Positions 63,740-64,000 of a stretch of 64,000 bases of DNA are shown piece by piece. The DNA comes from Dirofilaria immitis (lineage: Eukaryota > Nematoda > Chromadorea > Rhabditida > Onchocercidae): positions 948,001 to 1,012,000 of the forward strand of contig JAKNDB010000067.1 in the NCBI GenBank assembly GCA_024305405.1. Reading direction: 5' to 3'. Position 1 is the first letter of the stretch. Each line of letters opens with the position of its first letter. The notes beneath the pieces are model-generated. The model was not told the DNA's origin and did no database searches. It worked only from the letters and a program-made list of their open reading frames with translations. Both the position numbers and the translations under genes were made by a program.

Positions 63740-64000
63740 GTTAATTTTTTGAACTTTCAATTTCCTGGAAATTAGATGAAATGATCAACATTGGAAGGTA
63801 CAAACAGGGGAAAACAAGAAATTAGTTCTCTTTTGGATATTCATTATCATATTTTTATTATCATTTCTTTCCGGTAGATTATCAACTTATAGTTATTAGA
63901 GCTACGATAACTGTCTTGAATAATGTTTGACATTAAAACAAATTTTTCCTGAAAACTTTCATAAGAATAATTATTTCATCTAAATTACACACCATAAAAA
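63740..64000 (+). other. dys-1 intron 39, running off the window
   Basis: After donor AAG|GTTAAT at 63739/63740 no acceptor plus spectrin-like frame is seen before the edge. The reading frame stops at 63773, so this is intron. The rest of the rod and the cysteine-rich C-terminus lie to the right. Confidence 0.7.

Overview
The window is AT-rich nuclear DNA from an animal, most likely a nematode. Short exons are separated by AT-rich introns with U-rich acceptors (TTTTCAG or TTTTTTAG). The proteins read best as nematode orthologues: a short TPPP, and a dystrophin with DYS-1-like architecture. A parasitic spirurin is my guess and rests on overall look only. No bacterial operon, phage, CRISPR array or intact transposon is visible.

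Layout: 1-11146 is intergenic, dominated by tandem repeats. 11147-13192 (+) is a p25-alpha/TPPP tubulin polymerization-promoting protein. 14523-15448 (-) is ribosomal protein eL13 (rpl-13), convergent with TPPP. 15449-16226 is a short divergent promoter region. 16227-23834 (+) is the TCF25/Rqc1 ribosome-quality-control subunit (11 exons). 26593-28298 (+) is the RNA polymerase III subunit RPC6/C34 (POLR3F). 28299-31503 is intergenic and ends in a trinucleotide-repeat cluster. 31504 to the right edge (+) is the 5' part of dystrophin (dys-1): 39 exons read, about 2,200 residues, covering the actin-binding CH pair, a proline-rich hinge and many spectrin-type repeats. The C-terminal WW/EF/ZZ part lies beyond the window.

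The genes do not form a pathway. eL13, Rqc1 and C34 are housekeeping components of translation, ribosome quality control and Pol III transcription; TPPP and dystrophin are cytoskeletal.

Two conclusions stand out. First, all five genes need single-base insertions, mostly in A/T or G homopolymers, to restore conserved frames (13 firm sites plus one probable). The changes are all in one direction, which points to uncorrected long-read deletion errors rather than pseudogenes; any automatic gene model here will be broken. Second, dystrophin carries an unusual coding minisatellite of about 14 copies of a seven-residue Pro/Ser/Glu/basic unit directly after its second CH domain. Several introns also hold young tandem arrays, one of which copies its own 5' splice site. 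I found no clearly novel multi-gene system.
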